This document shows, piece by piece, positions 11,974 to 14,355 of a stretch of 14,355 nt of DNA (position 1 is the stretch's first letter; every line of letters begins with the position of its first letter). The DNA is from CAYMND01 sp964465065 (GTDB lineage Bacteria > Acidobacteriota > Aminicenantia > UBA2199): the NCBI GenBank assembly GCA_964465065.1, contig CAYXHZ010000075.1, positions 1 to 14,355 of the forward strand, read 5' to 3'. A program made the position numbers and the translations under genes. The notes under the pieces were generated by a model. It had not been told where the DNA came from. It was given only the letters and a program-made list of their open reading frames with translations, and did not search any database.

Positions 11974-14222
11974 TTTGCCCCCCCGGGCATGGATGCGGCC
12001 AGGCTGCGCAACACGTCGTGAATCATGGCCGCCGTCGGCCGCTGCCGCGGATCCTTGCGCAGCATGAGCATGACCAGGTCGGCCAGCATGCGGTCCAGGT
12101 CCGGTCGGAAGGTCCTGATTTCGATCGGTTCGCTGTTGATGATCTGCTTCATGACGTCCAGGGTCGTCTCGCCTCCGAACGGCTTGCTGCCGGTCAGCAT
12201 CTCGTAGAAGATGACGCCCAGGCTGTGAATGTCGCTGGCGGTGGAGATCGCCTGACCGGCGATCTGCTCGGGAGCCAGGTAGAATATGGTGCCGACCACG
12301 ATGCCCGTTTCGGTCAGGCGGTTCATGCTTCCGGTGATGGCCAGGCCGAAATCCAGCAGTTTGACGAAGTGGCGGTCACCGTCCTTTTCGATCAGCTTGA
12401 TGTTGTCCGGTTTGAGATCACGGTGGACGATGTTCATGGCGTGAATGCTCTTGAGGGCGTCGCTGATCTGGATCATGATGTGCAGGGCCAGACCGACCGG
12501 CACCCGGTCCTGCCCGGCGATGAATTCGGACAGCGACGGCCCTTGCAGAACCTCCATGGCGATGTACAGTCCGCTGTCCGTCTCGCCCCGTTCGATGACC
12601 CGGACGATGTGGGCATGCACCACCTGGTCGATGATCGAGGCTTCCTGCTTGAAGCGCTTCTTCTGCACCTCGTCGCTGAAAAACTCTTCGCGCAGGACCT
12701 TGACGGCGAGGCTCCGGTGCGAGGGGTCGACGACATCGGTCGCCCGGTAGACCGTACCCATGCCGCCGCTGCCCATTTGCTCGATGATGCGGTAGTGGCC
12801 GATGTAGTTCTTCTTTTTCCAGAAGGTGATCAGGTAGCGGTAGCGGTACAGCAGGAACAGGGCCGCCGAAATCAGCAGGGCGAAGCCGGCGATCATCAGG
12901 TTGCGCAGAATCTTCTGGCGGTTCAGTTTCAGCTGCTGGATTTCGTTGTTTTTACGGAGCAGAACGATCTCCTGCTCCTGCTTTTCGCTGTCGAACCTGG
13001 CCTGCAGCTCGGCGATTTTCTTGCTGCTTTCGCTGTTGAACAGGGTATCGGCGGCCTTTTTGTATTCTTTGTAACAGCGCAACGCCGCCGCGTAGTCCCG
13101 TTTGGCTTCGAGGGCCTCGGACAAATACAGCTTGCCGTTCTGGATATGGGACTGGGCGTCGATTTCACCGGCCAGGGCCAATCCCTGCTCCAGAGTCCGC
13201 TGCGCCTGATCGTGCCGGCCCAGCCGGTTGTAGACGCTGCCCAGTTGAATCAGGGTCTGGGCCACGCTTTCCTTTTCACCCATCTTTTGGCGAAGTTCCA
13301 GGGCCTGGCGGTAAAAATCGAGCGCCGGGCGGTAATTGCCGGACTGTTCCTCCGCCCAGCCGATGTTGAAGAGCGCCGAGGCGATACCGGGCTGATTGTC
13401 GAGTTCCCGATACAGGGCCAGGGCCCGGCGGTAATAATCCACGGCCTTGGCGATGTCGCGGGTCTGGTCGATTTCGTGGACATTGCCCAGATTGATGTAC
13501 TGGGAGGCGATTCCGGCCCGGTCGCCGATTTCTTCCTTGATCTGCAGGGCCCGGGTGTAGTACTGCAGCGCCGCCTCGGAATTGCCCATAGTCTGGTAGA
13601 TGACGCCGATATTGTTGAGCGAACGGGAGATCATGTCCTTGTCGCCCAGCTCTTCCTTGATTTTGAGGGATTGCAGGTAATAATCCAGAGCTTTCTCGTA
13701 ATTGCCCTGCATGTCGTAGCTGATGCCGATGCTGTTGAGAATCGAGGCCAGGGGTTTCTTTTCCCCGCTTGCGCGGAAAATGTCGCCGGCCCGGGCGGAA
13801 AAGTCACGGGATTTGGCATAATCGCCTTTCTGAATGTGGATGTTGGCCAGAGCGCCGAGGGCGACCCCGATCCCTTTGCGGTAGTTCATCCTCTCGGCCA
13901 GATCCAGGCTTTTCTCCCCGTACGACTGGGCCCGATCGTAATCTCCCTGGTACAAGTTGGCCTGACAGATCAGATCGAGAACCAGCAACTCGGTTTTGGC
14001 GTCGGGATATTGCTGCAGCAGCCGCTCGGCCTGACCGCCGTATTCCAGCACCCTGGCCGGGTCCGTCCGCAGGTGCAGCCGGCACAGCTCCGTCAGCACC
14101 GGCAGCTTGTCCGCAGCGGCCGCCGCCGCCAGCCGTTTTTCCAGTTCGGCGCCCGGATCGCTCTGCGCCCCCAACCCGGCAATCAGCAGAATCAAACCAA
14201 AAAACAGCTGTTTCGTCCTCAT
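11970..14222 (-). CDS. Periplasmic-TPR transmembrane Ser/Thr protein kinase
   Basis: This 750-residue protein has, in order: a signal peptide or signal anchor (MRTKQLFFGLILLIAGLGA); at least seven TPRs with a 40-residue period (about 40-395; NIGVIYQTMGNSEAALQYY is typical); a charged coiled coil (about 395-438); one transmembrane helix (about 441-461); and a cytosolic Hanks-type kinase (about 475-745). The kinase looks active: G-loop GSGGMG at 484-489, K508 in AVKVL, E527 in the C helix, HRDLKPDN at 600-607 with catalytic D602, DFG at 624-626, and an activation loop with several Thr before APEQ. The HRD motif makes it an RD kinase. The order is the reverse of PknB-like kinases, which put the sensor C-terminal. 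ATG 14222 is chosen for its export signal and AGGAG; longer in-frame starts lie in the promoter region. Confidence 0.93.
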   Translation of the reverse strand: MRTKQLFFGLILLIAGLGAQSDPGAELEKRLAAAAAADKLPVLTELCRLHLRTDPARVLEYGGQAERLLQQYPDAKTELLVLDLICQANLYQGDYDRAQSYGEKSLDLAERMNYRKGIGVALGALANIHIQKGDYAKSRDFSARAGDIFRASGEKKPLASILNSIGISYDMQGNYEKALDYYLQSLKIKEELGDKDMISRSLNNIGVIYQTMGNSEAALQYYTRALQIKEEIGDRAGIASQYINLGNVHEIDQTRDIAKAVDYYRRALALYRELDNQPGIASALFNIGWAEEQSGNYRPALDFYRQALELRQKMGEKESVAQTLIQLGSVYNRLGRHDQAQRTLEQGLALAGEIDAQSHIQNGKLYLSEALEAKRDYAAALRCYKEYKKAADTLFNSESSKKIAELQARFDSEKQEQEIVLLRKNNEIQQLKLNRQKILRNLMIAGFALLISAALFLLYRYRYLITFWKKKNYIGHYRIIEQMGSGGMGTVYRATDVVDPSHRSLAVKVLREEFFSDEVQKKRFKQEASIIDQVVHAHIVRVIERGETDSGLYIAMEVLQGPSLSEFIAGQDRVPVGLALHIMIQISDALKSIHAMNIVHRDLKPDNIKLIEKDGDRHFVKLLDFGLAITGSMNRLTETGIVVGTIFYLAPEQIAGQAISTASDIHSLGVIFYEMLTGSKPFGGETTLDVMKQIINSEPIEIRTFRPDLDRMLADLVMLMLRKDPRQRPTAAMIHDVLRSLAASMPGGAK

Positions 14223-14266
14223 TTCACTCCTGTTGGCAAGCCCGGGACCCATTCCGGTCCATGCTG

Positions 14267-14295
14267 ATGGTAGGCGGCGCCGCATCAAAAGTCAA
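14267..14295 (-). promoter_or_regulatory. sigma70-type promoter of the signalling operon
   Basis: On the - strand, TTGACT (14290-14295) is followed by a 17-bp spacer and TACCAT (14267-14272). Transcription would start near 14260 and leave a leader of about 38 nt with AGGAG before the ATG at 14222. The -35 is five of six to consensus with ideal spacing. I see no other comparable promoter in the right-hand part of the window. Confidence 0.65.
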
Positions 14296-14321
14296 GCCGA
14301 TGTAGGAGTCCATAACATCTT

Positions 14322-14337
14322 GGACTGAGAGAAGTCC
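14322..14337. repeat. Short inverted repeat upstream of the signalling promoter
   Basis: GGACT (14322-14326) and AGTCC (14333-14337) flank GAGAGA. A further GAGTCC lies at 14307-14312. The repeat is centred about 70 bp upstream of the predicted transcription start, where an activator could bind, but the arms are short and chance is possible. The remaining sequence to 14355 shows no gene. Confidence 0.3.
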
Positions 14338-14355
14338 GAGCGAGTAGTCTTTATA

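Noticed and set aside
12018..14267. A 749-codon open frame on the + strand opposite the Ser/Thr kinase
   Set aside because: It is the mirror of a GC-rich gene with full kinase and TPR motifs on the - strand. The antisense protein shows no domain.

Overview
The window is about 60% GC, densely coded and bacterial. An OprP-type outer-membrane porin and cleavable export signals point to a Gram-negative (diderm) cell. A periplasmic-TPR Ser/Thr kinase and a cytosolic HisKA_3 two-component pair would suit a deep-branching phylum such as Acidobacteriota or Aminicenantota, but I cannot place it from this sequence and that suggestion is low confidence. I see no rRNA, tRNA, CRISPR, insertion sequence or phage gene.

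Left part, + strand (1-3575): two small co-translated genes, a GNAT acetyltransferase (189-635, perhaps from a leaderless transcript) and a DUF2156 protein with a GNAT-like fold (632-1555). They are followed by rpiB (ribose-5-phosphate isomerase B) and glyA (serine hydroxymethyltransferase). rpiB and glyA each have a readable sigma70-type promoter, and glyA ends in a clear intrinsic terminator.

Right part, - strand (14222 down to 3575): ten genes in one direction, in two blocks. The first block is a signalling operon: a signal peptide-TPR-TM-Ser/Thr kinase, then a PAS/HisKA_3 histidine kinase, then a NarL/FixJ response regulator. Neighbouring genes overlap by exactly 4 nt (GTGA, ATGA), and a good promoter (TTGACT-17-TACCAT) lies upstream of the kinase. 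After a 134-nt gap comes the second block, seven tightly packed genes: a divergent CYTH-like protein, an OprP/OprO-type porin, a canonical CYTH (triphosphate tunnel) protein, a DASS/SLC13 anion symporter, an unrecognised exported protein anchored by a C-terminal membrane helix, a DUF47 PhoU-like protein and a PiT-family transporter.

My reading (inference) is that the second block moves phosphate or another oxyanion: porin at the outer membrane, SLC13 and PiT at the inner membrane, DUF47 as the PiT partner, and CYTH proteins for tri- or polyphosphate chemistry. The adjacent three-protein cascade is a candidate controller. The most interesting points are the two CYTH-type proteins, one with a broken ExExK motif, inside a transport operon; the unusual Ser/Thr-plus-His kinase operon beside it; and the Asp-to-His change in the first PiT signature.
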